Positions 22,643-32,862 of a stretch of DNA of 64,000 nucleotides are shown piece after piece; position 1 is the stretch's first letter; each line of letters begins with the position of its first letter. The DNA comes from Thalassia testudinum. Its lineage: Eukaryota > Streptophyta > Magnoliopsida > Alismatales > Hydrocharitaceae. The stretch lies in NCBI GenBank assembly GCA_037157565.1, contig JAZHRO010000046.1, forward strand, positions 16,404,501 through 16,468,500, in the 5' to 3' direction. The translations under genes and the position numbers were made by a program. The notes under the pieces were generated by a model that worked only from the letters and a program-made list of their open reading frames with translations, was not told the DNA's origin and ran no database searches.

Positions 22643-23867
22643 ACACTGGAAGGAAGTCGAAAGGATAGGGAAAAGAGGGAACCCTGCAGCACACGAATAT
22701 AAACCTGTCCTTAGATGGGGTAGCCTAAGGTCTACTGACTCTCAGAATCCATCCTAAGATTATGGACGATTTACTCTACTTACGTCCAGGCAATCCTACC
22801 AGTTACAAGGGACTAGGGAGAAGGTTCTTCTTTTGGCTTGTGCCTCCGATTCCTAGTGTACCCCCCAGCCACGGTCGTTTGACGCTACTCCCCTAACTAG
22901 ACATCAGATTGACTAGTATAAGTAGGTTAATCATGAATAATCTCAATTTGCATCCCGACGAGGGAATGAATCCTTAGGGCCAACGTCTAATTAATTTTAG
23001 TTAGGCTTGGGAAATTGGTGCTTTGGAATGTGATGGGCCCTTAATGGGTTGTGCCCTTAATGATTTATTTGCGAATGTGTGAATGTGCACACCCAAGAGG
23101 TTTTCAAGCAAGATTATTAATGATGAGGTGAGTTTTAGGGTTTGAATCTTGCTTAATAGCTTCTAGGATTCAAATATTAGGTGTTTTCAACCAAGTTTTG
23201 TGAGGCAAACCAAGTTTGCTTTTGAAAGCACATGTTCAAGTATTTTCCTTTAGAAATCAAGAAAAATATGGAGTACCTGGCTTGACCTAGTTATTTAATC
23301 CTATGGGGAAGCTAGAAAATGAACCTCTTTTAGATTAGGCGGTGCGGCCCAAACAATTCAATCAATCGGCTCAAATGCACCACCGATTAAGGCACACAAA
23401 AAGGTGATTAACCTAATATGATTTCTACTCTTTTATGTGTTGAATTTGTGTACCGGGTCCATAGGTCAAAAGCTCGATTGAGTAGATGAAAATCAAGTTC
23501 GATTATGTGCCTCAAATGTGGGTGTATAGAGTGTGTATATTGATTCGTCCCACATAAAGTATCTTTTTTTTATTTTTTTTAAATGCGGGGGTGAGGTGGA
23601 TGAAAGTGGTAAACAATACAAACAATTCTATCCTAGGGTTTATGCAAACACCTAAGTAGATTAAGTCCTGGTTATGAGTGTGGTGAAATGAACTAGTGGG
23701 GCGGAATGTGGGGGACACTTACAGAGTACTCTACCCGCACTTTACTCCGGTCTATCACACTTAGATCTCCATGCTAGGGTACCTGCAAGACAGTAGATCA
23801 AAGACAAGCAGGGTTAGTGCTATGTAAATGCAAAGAAGCGTAATAAACAATAAAATAAATTCTGTTG
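22643..23867 (-). other. 5' leader of B1
   Basis: About 1.2 kb between the primer site and gag with no supported ORF. I see no repeat or known motif in it beyond the packaging-region position. Confidence 0.6.
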
Positions 23868-23887
23868 CCTCCTCGGCAACAGTGCCA
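23868..23887 (-). promoter_or_regulatory. primer-binding site of B1 (tRNA-Asp, decayed)
   Basis: Minus-strand TGGCACTGTTGCCGAGGAGG differs from the tRNA-Asp complement at three sites. All three are C-to-T or G-to-A transitions, two at CpG and one in a CHG context. Confidence 0.8.
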
Positions 23888-24592
23888 AAATGATTGCATG
23901 TGTTTCATGTGTTTGAAATCGTGGTTATGAGTAACTCGTCATTGTAGTTGCAAAATGTATGGTCAAATAAAATTTATACCGAAACTCTAAGGGAGTCTCG
24001 AGTCAAACACAGGGAAGCGACGTTTACTTTAACTGAAAATCGCACTTCGTTTTGTTTGTTTTTGTTATTTTAGGGTTTTGTTTTTTTTTTGTATTTTTGT
24101 AAAAAGAAGACAAGCAATTGAATCACAAGATAGAGATGGAATCAAATGTGATGTATTGCATTAATGTCTATTACAATAATCTATGAAAGCATAAAAAGAA
24201 AGGGAGGTGAGAGGAAATCTCCCGAATCGGTTGTTCGGCTAGACGACGGTGCCTGGCAGAAGCTCGGACGAAGGAGGTGAGGAGTGGGACGATGGAGGTG
24301 AGATGCAGGAGGACGTTGGGTTGAGGAAAGCTTCAATGTGGCTCCAGAATGGAGGTGAGAAGATGGAGATGATCTGCTACCGGAATGGAGGTAGGAGGAC
24401 GGCTCCAAGGTGACCTATGAATGGGGATATGAAGATGGATGAATATTTGGTGAGGCAGAGGTTCACTACACTAATAGGAGCCTTGATAGCTTGAGAACAA
24501 GCTCTAATGGAGCGTTGGTAGGCTTGCTAGAGCTTGGGAGTAGGTGGGAGTAGAGTAGGTAGAGATGAAGAGGAATTAGGGGTGTAGGGGTG

Positions 24593-24598
24593 TTTATA
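24593..24598 (-). promoter_or_regulatory. TATA box of B1 5' LTR
   Basis: TATAAA on the minus strand at the position matching 9362-9369. This LTR would drive the genomic RNA. Confidence 0.6.
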
Positions 24599-24633
24599 GA
24601 GTGGAAGGGAGGAGAGAGCCCCATGCATAGACA

Positions 24634-24661
24634 TTTAGTGACAGCTATAAGCATCACTAAA
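24634..24661 (-). promoter_or_regulatory. U3 hairpin repeat, TATA-proximal copy
   Basis: TTTAGTGAC / (A)TCACTAAA arms with one mismatch, about 36 bp upstream of the TATA box. Confidence 0.5.
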
Positions 24662-24732
24662 GGCCGCTCGAGCTGTCGCTGAAGATCCGCACCTCTTCAT
24701 CACTTGGGCTGGCTCACGCACTACGCAGGCCA

Positions 24733-24760
24733 TTTAGTGACAATTATAAGCATCACTAAA
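24733..24760 (-). promoter_or_regulatory. U3 hairpin repeat, distal copy
   Basis: Second copy of the TTTAGTGAC inverted repeat, about 135 bp upstream of the TATA box. Confidence 0.5.
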
Positions 24761-25685
24761 GGCCCTCCTTTATGTCGTTGTAAAGCTCGCGCCCACCACC
24801 CATGTTCGCAGCTGTCATCGCGCACGTAGGTGCGGATGCATCCTGACCGTCGAATGAAGGATCGCATGGTCGAGAGAAGATTGTGCCCCTTTGCTAAATT
24901 TGAATTGCGCGCCTCGCCATCAGTTGTCGGATGTCGCGCGCATGAGATGGTGCATTCTCGATGTGCGTCGATGCCCGCGTGCCGCATCCGCACTCAGTTG
25001 TGCATCCACATAGCCGCTTCCTTCGCCACCCGATCTTCCATTGACGGCTCCATTTCCTCCCGCATGCACTTTAGGGGATAAAATCCATGCGCGAGGCTTC
25101 GAATGCATGGCCAAGAGTTGAGAGTGGAGGCATAGACCATTATGCTGAGGGTCGTCATGTGTTTTGTTCTTGAATTAAGCTTCTGCGCTCACAACCATTG
25201 GATGGAAATCCAACAATCGAGATGACTCCTCGCTTGATGAGGTGCTTCTTCAGCCGTGGAGTGCACATCTCAGCCGTTCGATTGAGATCCAATGGCTGGG
25301 ATTTGATCTTGCGGCAGGCTTGGAGGCTCCTTGGCTCAGGTGGGGTAGCCTGGGTGGTGCCACATGGCACCATCTAGGTTGTCCATCTTCTTCTTCTTGC
25401 GAAGGGTGCTATAGAGCTCAAATCTGGGTGATTCCCATGTCGACGGACTACGATTGTTGCTCTAAGTCTATCCGTACGGTCAGATTCTTCATATAAGGCC
25501 CGTAAAGATGTTGCACTACGTCCTGGCCATGTAAAATGATGGAGTTAATGTACATAATATACAACTATCCTAGATGCAATGCAATGGATGCTTATGTAAT
25601 ATTTATATCATGATATGAAATGTTATGCCTAGGAACTATTATAAATAAGCATTTTATGATGAATTTATATGTGCTTATCACTCAT

Positions 25686-25954
25686 GGAATATTTTTATAT
25701 GAATTTTATTCTGACCACAACCTCTATAATTTAAGCGGGTCTAAAATTAGGATTTTGGGTGTTGTATTGGTTCTTGAAATGCGTGAACCCCATTTATATC
25801 TATGTAAACCCACTTATTAGTCTTTAATGCATATTTGACTTTTATTTCACTCCTAACAAACGCCTTGGTTATTCTGTGTTCATGATATGCTGTTAAAATT
25901 ATAGAATTAACCCCAGTTTCCTATTGTCTTCTCAAAATAGCCTGAAGTGGAGTT
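25686..25954 (-). repeat. A' LTR, part 2
   Basis: Continues the homology broken at 8659. Its reverse complement matches family A U3 blocks such as AAAATTCATAGAAAAATATT and ACCAAGG..TTCTGTGTTCATGATATGCTG-type sequence. It ends at the LINE insertion. The last 16 bases (25939-25954) are the LINE target-site duplication. Confidence 0.75.
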
Positions 25955-26563
25955 TTTTTTTGTTTTGAAAATGAAAGGAAAGCTATTGAAGACAATAGCA
26001 TTTCGAGAGAGCCTTTATTAAAAAATTAAGAGAGAAGCTTTACAAGTATTTCCCCCATAAATGTATGAGAGACCAACATCCCCTCACAATATTTTCCACA
26101 CATATTGGTCTCTCCTGAAAAAACACTCATTTCTGGCTCTCCATATACACCATAGTACCACTACCATAGACAAATGCGACTTATTATGTACCAAAAAATT
26201 ACTCCATAGCCTAAGCATCTAATCGGTGTCCATCTCTTATTAGCGCAAACATCTCTTCGGTGTCCATCGCCACCGCACACTAAGCATCTGATTGGAGACC
26301 TACATACCGCCGTCGTATGACCCCTCCTTCTACATCTAAAGCAAAGTATATCTCCATTCTTTTTCATCCACTTAACCCTAGAACCGTCCCCACTACTCCC
26401 AAAGAAAGGACCAGAAGCCCCTTCCATTGTACGATCTCGCCGATGCCATCTTTTAGATCTCCATGTCGTCCATCCCTCGTTATCACACTAGCCACCCTCT
26501 CCAGATCGTCGTTCTTCCCTCATCGCTCCTGCAAAGAAATCCTTAATCCTCCATATGATTATC
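25955..26563 (-). mobile_element. dwarf L1-type LINE, internally deleted
   Basis: A 609-bp LINE copy on the minus strand with its poly(A) tail seen as a T run at 25955-25961. It is flanked by 16-bp duplications (25939-25954 and 26564-26579, one mismatch). It keeps the ORF1 zinc-knuckle part and the last 250 bp or so of the 3' region (GGAGAGACCAATA, TCTCATACAT), which match the LINE at 31367-35477. All of ORF2 between them is missing. The deletion junction near 26220 carries a short imperfect duplication (ATGGACACCGA and AGATGCTTAG each twice). Confidence 0.85.
26161..26427 (-). pseudogene. LINE ORF1 zinc-knuckle fragment
   Basis: An 88-codon minus-strand frame with two complete CCHC knuckles, CFRCRRRGHTTAVC and CLVCGGDGHRRDVC. 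This arrangement is usual for the nucleic-acid-binding ORF1 protein of plant L1-type LINEs. The C-terminal residues after about codon 68 come from sequence past the deletion junction and are not ORF1. The true N-terminus may lie further upstream. In the longer LINE here the second knuckle has lost a cysteine, so this fragment is the better preserved copy. Confidence 0.8.
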
Positions 26564-26579
26564 AGCCTGAGGTGGAGTT

Positions 26580-26666
26580 ATAACCCTCAAATGGTTATGT
26601 AGGAGCATTTATCTTTTAAACCTGACTAAAAGTGGCTAGTTAGGGCCTATGATGGTGTTCCCATCA
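26580..26666 (-). repeat. A' LTR, part 3 (5' end)
   Basis: The reverse complement begins TGATGGGAACACCATCA at 26666, the same as the family A LTR start, and contains the AAATGCTCCTACATAACCA block. No polypurine tract lies outside it, so A' is a 5' or solo LTR here. Confidence 0.85.
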
Positions 26667-28521
26667 GCGAGTTGAATCAAATCTTCAAGGAGACTGTGAG
26701 GTTGTGTTTTATGATGAATTAGGCAAGCTCATCATTTTTTTTGGGTTTCTTGAAATTGTTTTGTGATTTTTTTGGGATTTTATATGGCAAGAAGGTTAGA
26801 AGGACTATTTTGACCCACTTGATTGTGAAAATAGTAAACTAATTTTAAAGACACCAGAAAAATATATGGCAATTTTATCTCTGAAACTAGACTCAATAAG
26901 AAAAATTATACCACAAATTTTGCACAATTTGGAGTCGTAATAAATTCAGTAAAAATATGAAAAATCAGAATTTTTAGGTTCTTTTTTAGTGTGACCCCAA
27001 ACGATGCACAAATTTTATCTTTTTTTCTACAATGAAATTTGCTATGAAGTTTAGTACAGTTTTTTCTTCAAGATCTAACTAATAAATAGATTCCAAAAAT
27101 TTAAGATCACTAGAAACTACTGCAGAAATTTTAGAAAATAGATTTCAATAACTACACGAACTCAAAAAGCAAAAGTTCACAAAATGGAAACCAGTTGATG
27201 TGAAATTTCACGTGGGGCTGTAGATAGTAGAATCGATTCAAAAAAGATAATTAGACAAGTTAATTACTGATGGTTTCCCTCCCCATTTATGATTCAATGC
27301 ACATCAATTCTACCCCCTAACCCACACGCAAAACAAAATTAGGCACCATGATAATAGCAAGAAAGCACACAATCTTGAAGGAAATAGATAGAATCATTGT
27401 ATTGCGAAAAGCATGAATTCTTCAGAGAGATAATGAGAATCGGAATAGATAAAACTCGTAAACCCTTCAATTTGCTTGTGGCTATTTTCTACATGGTGTT
27501 GCAAGACTCCTCATAGTATCCTCATGTGATCCAAGTCCCACAAAAACTCCTTTCAAGATCCTCCTTGAAACCTCCTCCTTAAAGTAGTCTCTATGAAAGT
27601 AGATGTGCTCCTCGATGTGGACATAGAGATTAGAGTTGATGGCATTGGAGATGTGCAAGACTTGAGGGAGGTTTCTTGGTGGTTGGCGTTGGGTAGATGA
27701 AGGTGGTGGTGGATGGCCAATGAAGGTGGGCGTTGGAAGGTGGAGGGAGGTGGTTAGGGTTTTGGTTGATGGTGGTGGAGACAATTGAAGGCAAGGGAGA
27801 TGTTAGGGCCAAGTTGTGGACATGTAGGGGGGTTATATAGAGGAGGTTGGGTGATGGATTCTTGGTGCACAAGTTACTGTTTTAGGAATTAGTAAAGTAG
27901 GCATTTAGGATTCCTAATAGGATTAGGATTCATGAAATAACAAAGTGGGAATGTGGTGTTTGGGGTGTGGCTTCCTAAAAGACCTAAGGTTTGCATGCAA
28001 ACATGTTGGAATGGTCTTCAATTTTGTGGGATCTTGGTGGTCTTCAAAGGTGGTGCCCATTGTGAACCCATTGAGGTGGAAATGGGGACACATTCACATG
28101 GAGAAATTCAAGGAAAGCCAAATCAATCAAGAAATTAATTGGAATTGATTAGGATCTTGATTCATTAGAGTTCAAATAATGTTCCAAAAGAATTTTCCTT
28201 TATGGGGACTTATTTTGGACATGGACTTTAGAGTGGTAGAGGCTAGGGTTAGGGTTTTCCAAGGAAGCACAAGAAAAAATAGGGCTTTCGAGGTTTTGAC
28301 TTCATTTCTGATACATTTGTTGCACCCTTTTAATTCTGACTTCCATTTCCCTTTTCAATCCTAACTTAGCATACATAATAAACATGAATTACTATACTAA
28401 ACCAAACATAGGCTCATCAACACAAAGATAACTTGCAATGCATGCAATTAGACCTAAATGTACTTATGTAAAATATGAGCTATCTAAATGCAATTATGCC
28501 ATTAATACCATGAAACTATCA
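26667..28521 (-). mobile_element. AT-rich LTR-like sequence, unassigned
   Basis: No coding sequence is supported. 26667-27300 is AT-rich without recognisable motifs. 27300-28521 has LTR-like layout on the minus strand: a possible TGATAGTTTC start at 28521, a TATA-like box at 27833-27840, then a region giving G-poor reading frames and an end near 27200-27280. Neither a primer site nor a duplication could be fixed, so this is a weak call. The small frames at 27482-28364 show no family signature. Confidence 0.3.
27833..27840 (-). promoter_or_regulatory. TATA-like box, minus strand
   Basis: TATATAAC on the minus strand followed by C-rich sequence. It resembles the family B box and its CCCCTACA context. 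Confidence 0.35.
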
Positions 28522-28559
28522 TTATTGAGGCATTATTTAGATAAAAAAATATGTGTTCC

Positions 28560-28953
28560 TTAAGCGACATCTTTTTCCACAAATTCTTTTTTATATTTTA
28601 GTAAGAAATTTTCAATCTTTAAGGAACTATTCCCTTCAAGAATTTCAATTTTATCATTAAAAGCATCTTGTAATTTTTCTGAAGTATAAGGTCGTACCAC
28701 AGATTCTTCGTTGTCATCTTCGATTACTATGAAATCAGGGCACATGATTCCCTCGATTGTTTCCTTGTTTTCTTCTTCCTCAGAGCTTAAGCCATCCCGC
28801 CTAGAATGCTTCCTTCTTGAATTTCTTTGATTTGGTTCCACTCTTGTTGTTTTTCTTCAAAAATGAGCATTCATTATTCATGTACCCTTTCCTCTTGCAA
28901 TTGTAGCAAATGATTGATTCCTTCTCCTTCTTCTTGCTTTTGAAGCCTTTATC
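28560..28953 (-). pseudogene. Ty1/copia gag C-terminal fragment
   Basis: Two minus-strand frames joined by a frameshift near 28830. The upstream one has a Lys-rich stretch and a zinc knuckle CYNCKRKGYMNNEC in which the histidine of CCHC has become Tyr. The downstream one continues SDGLSSEEEENKE-like acidic sequence, then a 'FIVIEDDNEESVV..YTSEKLQDAFNDKIEILEGN' region. This resembles the 'ALEDDNE..SYDELLEAF' segment that follows the knuckle in UBN2-type copia gag proteins. About 130 residues survive. The upstream end stops exactly at the CACTA-like terminus at 28954, so the transposon appears to have inserted here. Confidence 0.65.
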
Positions 28954-31274
28954 CACTACTAGGAAAAGCACGATTTGCGACTGTTCATAGGAGACAGTTA
29001 TGTTACCATTGCTAATTCTTTTAGTTAACAATGGTTATCATAATAACCATCACCTAAAGCCTAGTCATTCCACCCCCAACCAAACTTAATCTCGATCTAA
29101 GATTTAGCAATAGTTATTCTCTAAATCATTGCTGAAAGCTAATAATTTGCAACAATGCAGTAGATAACCATTGCCTAATGTTGGTAGGGGTGCAAGTATT
29201 TTGGTGTGGTGAAGTATAATATTCGTCCATTAGAGATGGTTTATGGTAAAACTGTCACTAATTCCATGAAATTAGCATGTGCCTGAAAAATTTGAGGGAG
29301 GGAGAAATATTATTAGAAAATGATTTGGCGACGGTTTAGAGAATAACCATTGCAAACTGTGCCTGATTTTTTGGGAAACAGTGCCTTGAAATTAGTAATT
29401 TAATGTATTTGGTGATGGTTATGATTTTAACCATCGCCAAATCTAAGACATTAGGGTAGCACCTCACCGCTTTGCCTCACTCTACCTATGACTCTTCTCC
29501 TCTCCTCAACACCGTCCTCGCTACTCCTCTCTTCAATGCTATCGTCGCAGCCCCACCAACCCTCCTCCTCCCCTCGTCGAGGTATCCTCCTCACGCCCCT
29601 CCACCCCCTAGCGACCCCTGCTTTTGCCGCCTCTCCATCCCTAGCTTCCCCTGCCCCCTCCATCGCTGTACCCCCAGTCGGTCCCCACCTTAGGCAACCC
29701 CCACCACTCCTCCCACCCCTCCCCCTGCCACCTTCCCTCCCCCTCTCTGCAGCCCCCACCTCCTTGCCGTCCCCCTCCCCCTCCCAGAAGCCTCCCCTCC
29801 CTGTCGTGCCCCCTCCTCCTCCTCCCTACTGTCCCCTACACTCCCACTCCCCCTTTGAGTAATAATTAGTTAATTTTTTAAAATTTATTTCATACTTGTT
29901 AAAATTATAATTACCTACATGCATGTAAATTATTAATTTGTAATTGAAGTTGATGAATAATTTGTACATGTCAATTTGTGTTTAAAGTTGATAATTATTT
30001 TGAACAATTAATTTGCTATTAATTTGAAATTGTTACATGTACATTAATTTGAAATTGTTTGAATTTGTGTCACAATTTGTTCATGTAAATTAAATTATTG
30101 ATTTTTTTATGTAAATGTGTGATGTGAATGTGATATGAAATGTGGGGTGTACCCATATGTTAAATGTTTTTTTTAATTTGAGTTGAATGTGGGGTGTCCC
30201 CACATATATTGTGATGCATTTTATTACATGTAGGAATTTAAAAATATGCGTGTTGTAGGGAAAACTCTAACAAATTTTTTCAACTTTGTGTTTAGCTTTT
30301 ACGTTTAGGGTTTAGGATATTAGGTTTAGGTTATTTATTGACAAGTATTGAGTTTTGGGTTTAGGTTTTAGGGTTTTGAGCTTAGATTTTAGGGTGTTGG
30401 ATTTTTGGTTTTGGTTTTAGGGTTTTGAGTTTAAAATTTAGGATTTGCAGTATTGGATTTTGGGTTTACATTTTAGTGTTTTGGGTATTGGGTGAGTTTA
30501 TGATTTATGATTTAGGGTGTTGCATTTAGGGTGTTGTGTTTTGCATTTAGGTTTTAGGGTTTTGTGTTTAGAGTTTAGAGTTTTGGATTTAGGGTTTTAT
30601 GTGTATTGTTTAGGATTTTGGATTTAGGGTTTTGTATGTATTGTTTTGGGTTTTAGATTTAGAGTTTTGAGTTTAGAGTTTAGGGTTTTGGGTTTTAAGT
30701 CTAGGTTGGTTTAGTGTTTAGGGTTTGGGTTTTAAATTTAGGGTTTAGTGTTTAGGGTTTAAAGGTTATCGTTTAGGGTTTTTCTATGAAGTTTAGTTAC
30801 TGAATTTAATTTAAAACTGAGATTTTTTATTATCAATTTTTAGAATATAAGATTTAGTCTCATATACTTGCACAAACTTAGAAGCACTTCATGACAATAA
30901 ATAGGAATTCGAACCCCTAGGTTACAAGATGAGGGAGGGATATAATTGTGTCAAAATACTCACCGGTGGAGACCTGTGATCATGTTATATAGACAATGCA
31001 GAGTGTGTGTATACTTCACTTACATGCATGATGCGTTGTCTTTGTAGCAAGCCATAAGTGTCGATCGTCTTTAGTTTGGTGAAGTACTGGGCTAAAGAGG
31101 GTCTTTGAAGATTTGATCACAACTTAGGGTTACTTGTTACATGTAACTAGTGTTAGAGAAATTTTGGTCGCATTTTATTACTCTCCTCTGATATACCAAC
31201 TAATCTTAGCTCTATTCCCGAAGCACCCTTTATTGGGGGCTATTAGGAATGTAGTTTACGTTAGACTTGGGGGG
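28954..31274. mobile_element. CACTA (En/Spm)-like non-autonomous sequence
   Basis: It starts CACTACTAGGAAAA at 28954, a typical CACTA terminal inverted repeat. It then has sub-terminal repeats built on words like GCGACGGTTTA, AACCATTGC and AACCATCGCCAAA (to about 29460), a strongly C-rich block (29460-29865), AT-rich sequence, telomere-like repeats, and a block (about 31050-31240) that matches in inverted orientation the sequence upstream of the transposase at 50790-50930. No transposase frame is present. The opposite terminus was not found; B' LTR sequence begins at 31275. ORFs in the C-rich block are compositional. Confidence 0.6.
30296..30790 (+). repeat. degenerate telomere-like (TTTAGGG)n tract
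   Basis: About 0.5 kb of interspersed TTTAGGG, GGTTTAG, TTTTAGGG and TTTGGG words in one orientation, with many variants and no exact period. It is an interstitial telomere-like repeat within the CACTA-like region. Confidence 0.8.
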
Positions 31275-31366
31275 TGATGTAGACACATCTATCTAGCTTA
31301 ACATGCCTATTTATGTTGGTTCTTAGGCTTATAATTGCATTTAACATTATAAATATTGCATAACAT
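31275..31366 (+). repeat. B' LTR, part 1 (old family-B-like LTR, plus strand)
   Basis: TGATGTAGACACATC begins at 31275 directly after CTTGGGGGG, which looks like a polypurine tract. The sequence parallels the B2 LTR start (reverse complement from 57695), including ATGCCTATTTATG..GTTCTTA and AAATATTGCATAACAT. It is cut by the LINE at 31367; bases 31351-31366 are the LINE duplication. Confidence 0.8.
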
Positions 31367-31410
31367 GAATCACATTTTGAATTTCGGAGAGATGGAGAGA
31401 GTGAGAGAGA

Positions 31411-32860
31411 ATGTGTGGCGACAAGCGACGGGAGAAGAAGATGAGGGTGATTGGAAAACATGGAGATCGAGAAATTGAAGGAGGGAGAGGAGATGGTAGT
31501 TTCACGAAGGTAGGGCAACGAGATTCGTTCCAAGAGAGGGCTGGAGGAGGACCAACGGAGTGGCTCTGTGTTATAGATGTAGACAAAGAGGGCATATGGC
31601 TACAGTGTGTAGAAATCCCCTCATCTGTTTGGCATATGGGGGAGACGGTCACAAACATGATTCATGCACAAGGGTGAGGCTACAACACACAAAGAAGAAC
31701 CCTCCATGTCCAAAATAGGAGGTTCTGAAGGAGCCCTAGCTGCCCCCACTGCCAGTGCTAGGTGGTCACATGATTGATGTGGAGATTCCATTCTCAGTGG
31801 ATATTGTCTCCATGGAGATTATGCTGAGGGGCACTCTGATCGGCGAAGTTATGACTGTCAATCCATCTATTGAGAGGTTTCATCAACTAGTGAGTTCCCT
31901 ATCCCTTGTTTCATCAGGTTGGAAGGTCGCAATGCTATCCCAAACTTGCTTTCTTGTTTTTGGTCTGGGGATGATAGATGTGGAAAGGCTACGCTTTCGC
32001 TCGAGTACCTTCGAGAACATCAGTGTGTTGTGGAGGCTGGTCTCTCCCTTTGATGGGGCACTTCCTAATCTACCCTTTAGAGAATGGGAACTAGGAGGGT
32101 GACACTTGAGATAAAAGGATTGCCTCTGCATTTGAGATCTAGAGGGGTGGTCGCCAAGATGATTGCTGGCTTTGCATCTGTTAGTGATGATACTGAAATC
32201 ACAATTGGGGAAGGTGATGCCCGCCTGCTACAATTTGAGGCTGAGGTTTTTAGAAGTGGGTCACTGCCAGATAAAATCATTCTTAGGTGTGGGGGCTCTT
32301 TGTGGCTCATTCGTCTATCAGTGATAGGGTAGGAATTTGTATTGCTAGAATTGGGTCAAGATAAGACATCCGTTGTTAGATCTGGTGAGGCACAACAGGA
32401 TGAATTGGAGGGTCGTAAGTCCTCAGATGATGCACTTGAACTAAAGAAGAGTAAAGACTACCACAAGGAAGTCTTAGAGAGGGACCAGGTGGCTATGGTT
32501 GATGACACTGTCATGGGGAGTGCTAATCAAACCCCTGTGGACTCAGGCGGGGGACTCATGGTTGATGACACTGTCTTAGAGAGGGACTCAGGCAAATCCA
32601 CTAGTTGTGAGGAGGTGAAGTCGGGTATGGAAATTGTAAACAACAGTGGAAGAAGTGCCCTTAGGTAAGTGAATCAAATGCCCTTCCCTGCTCTTGATGA
32701 TCTGAAATTCAAAAAAGGAACAAACCAAAAGAGGGGGGTTGGGCACTCTTCTTACATGCTTAGGAGGCGAAGGAAGGAGAACTTGAGTCCCATAGAGGAG
32801 GAAACTGTTGCAAAGTCCATCATGGTTGAATACGTGGATAATTTGGCTCAAGGGGATTAG
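31411..32860 (+). pseudogene. LINE ORF1 (nucleic-acid-binding protein)
   Basis: In the frame starting GTG at about 31560 there is a knuckle CYRCRQRGHMATVC, followed by CLAYGGDGHKHDSC. In the second, one zinc-binding cysteine has become Tyr. Downstream frames (31755-32102, 32084-32332, 32342-32668, 32669-32860) continue an ORF1-like protein with several frameshifts and stops: an amphipathic ELKGLPLHL-type segment (about 32110) and an acidic/Ser-rich tail. In plant L1 elements ORF1 binds element RNA in the cytoplasm and nucleus. Its start cannot be fixed. It ends about 10 bases before ORF2. Confidence 0.75.
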
Positions 32861-32862
32861 CC

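Larger units (their letters stand above)
8665..25680 (-). mobile_element. B1: family B Athila-like Ty3/gypsy element, nested into A'
   Basis: A complete but broken LTR retrotransposon on the minus strand. It is flanked by the 5-bp duplication CTCAT at 8660-8664 and 25681-25685. Its order on the minus strand is 5' LTR (25680-23891), tRNA-Asp primer site, leader, gag, [family C insertion], protease, RT, RNase H, integrase, 3' untranslated region, polypurine tract and 3' LTR (10423-8665). It spans 17,016 bp, or about 11.9 kb without the nested C element. The host sequence on both sides is the same old A' LTR, so the insertion point can be reconstructed. Many stops and frameshifts make it non-autonomous. 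Confidence 0.93.
23891..25680 (-). repeat. 5' LTR of B1
   Basis: 1790 bp, running TGATAAGCACAT (25680) to CA (23891) on the minus strand. It is followed by the duplication CTCAT at 25681-25685. It has a TATA box at 24593-24598, two U3 hairpins and the CTTCCCTGTGTTTGAC motif at 24001-24018. Confidence 0.92.

Noticed and set aside
30296..30790. A true chromosome end
   Set aside because: The repeats are too degenerate and are flanked on both sides by transposon sequence.
31411..31677. ORF read as MCGDKRREKK... as the LINE ORF1 frame
   Set aside because: The zinc knuckle is in the neighbouring frame. This one is only a shifted reading, though it overlaps the true ORF1 region.
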